A stretch of DNA of 6,527 nt. It comes from Methanomicrobiales archaeon (GTDB lineage Archaea > Halobacteriota > Methanomicrobia > Methanomicrobiales > Methanomicrobiaceae). Under the pieces are notes generated by a model. It was not told the DNA's origin. It saw only the letters and a list, made by a program, of their open reading frames with translations, and did not search any database. Made by a program: the position numbers and the translations under genes. The DNA is taken from positions 1 through 6,527 of the forward strand of contig JAAYIO010000219.1 of the NCBI GenBank assembly GCA_012523385.1, given 5' to 3'. The number at the start of each line of letters is the position of its first letter. The stretch's first letter is position 1. Positions 6,465-6,527 of this stretch are shown piece after piece.

Positions 6465-6527
6465 GTTCAGAAAGGAACTCCCATGCTTCCTGTGCGGGAG
6501 TCGTGGCAAGGCTTATCGCATCACCCA
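6451..6527 (-). CDS. C-terminal end of an unrecognised gene
   Basis: A minus-strand frame enters from the right edge and ends at a TGA (6453-6451), 14 nt inside the nitroreductase gene. The last 24 residues, including ISLATTPAQEAWEFLSEHGF, have a normal protein-like composition, apparently ending in an amphipathic helix. The overlapped junction is typical of operons. Too little is present to name a family. Confidence 0.55.
   Translation of the reverse strand, partial: GDAISLATTPAQEAWEFLSEHGFL

Noticed and set aside
6465..6509. A TTG start that would lengthen the nitroreductase by 15 residues
   Set aside because: The added residues are Arg/His/Pro-rich and do not fit the family; the ATG at 6464 places the RxRxSxR motif at the usual distance from the N-terminus.
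1..6527. CRISPR arrays, tRNA or rRNA genes, insertion sequences and defence systems
   Set aside because: I saw no regularly spaced repeats, no cloverleaf-like segments, no transposase or integrase motifs and no defence-family domains on either strand.

Overview
The window looks like ordinary chromosome of a methanogenic archaeon, most likely a Methanomicrobiales relative. The reasons are archaeal TATA boxes (TTTATATA type), GGAGGTG-like ribosome binding sites, and a set of families that is archaeal or methanogen-biased: UPF0212/DUF555, DUF2070, an MJ0406-like PfkB nucleoside kinase and a multi-PAS sensor protein. The lineage is inferred from family content and style, not from a marker gene. 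Every gene I can support is on the minus strand, so the story reads from the right edge to the left.

Right part (6527 to 4694): a compact cluster transcribed leftward. The last codons of an unrecognised gene overlap the start of a nitroreductase-family flavoprotein by 14 nt. The nitroreductase is followed after 11 nt by the small archaeal protein UPF0212 (CxxC motif), whose stop overlaps the start of a PfkB-family nucleoside kinase as ATGA. The tight packing implies one mRNA and coupled translation. The cluster promoter lies outside the window.

Middle (4693 to 2430): after an 87-nt gap with a weak TATA candidate comes a 574-aa DUF2070 membrane protein. It has a multi-pass N-terminal membrane region, a large soluble domain rich in conserved-looking His/Asp motifs, and a C-terminal membrane anchor. 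Then comes about 450 nt with no confident gene. This holds a doubtful 71-codon ORF, a perfect 12-bp palindrome, a strong TATA box, and a leader of about 100 nt with a 19-codon upstream ORF that ends on the start codon of the next gene.

Left part (2429 to 1): a small heat-shock protein (Hsp20) with its own promoter and a hairpin plus T-tract terminator, then about 190 nt with nothing evident. A second promoter follows, driving a sensor protein with at least four tandem PAS domains that runs off the left edge before its output domain.

No tRNA, rRNA, CRISPR array, insertion sequence, phage gene or defence cassette is visible. The most interesting points are regulatory (the hsp20 upstream region) and functional (DUF2070 as a possible membrane-bound metal hydrolase; UPF0212 coupled to a nucleoside kinase). 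I see no clearly new system.
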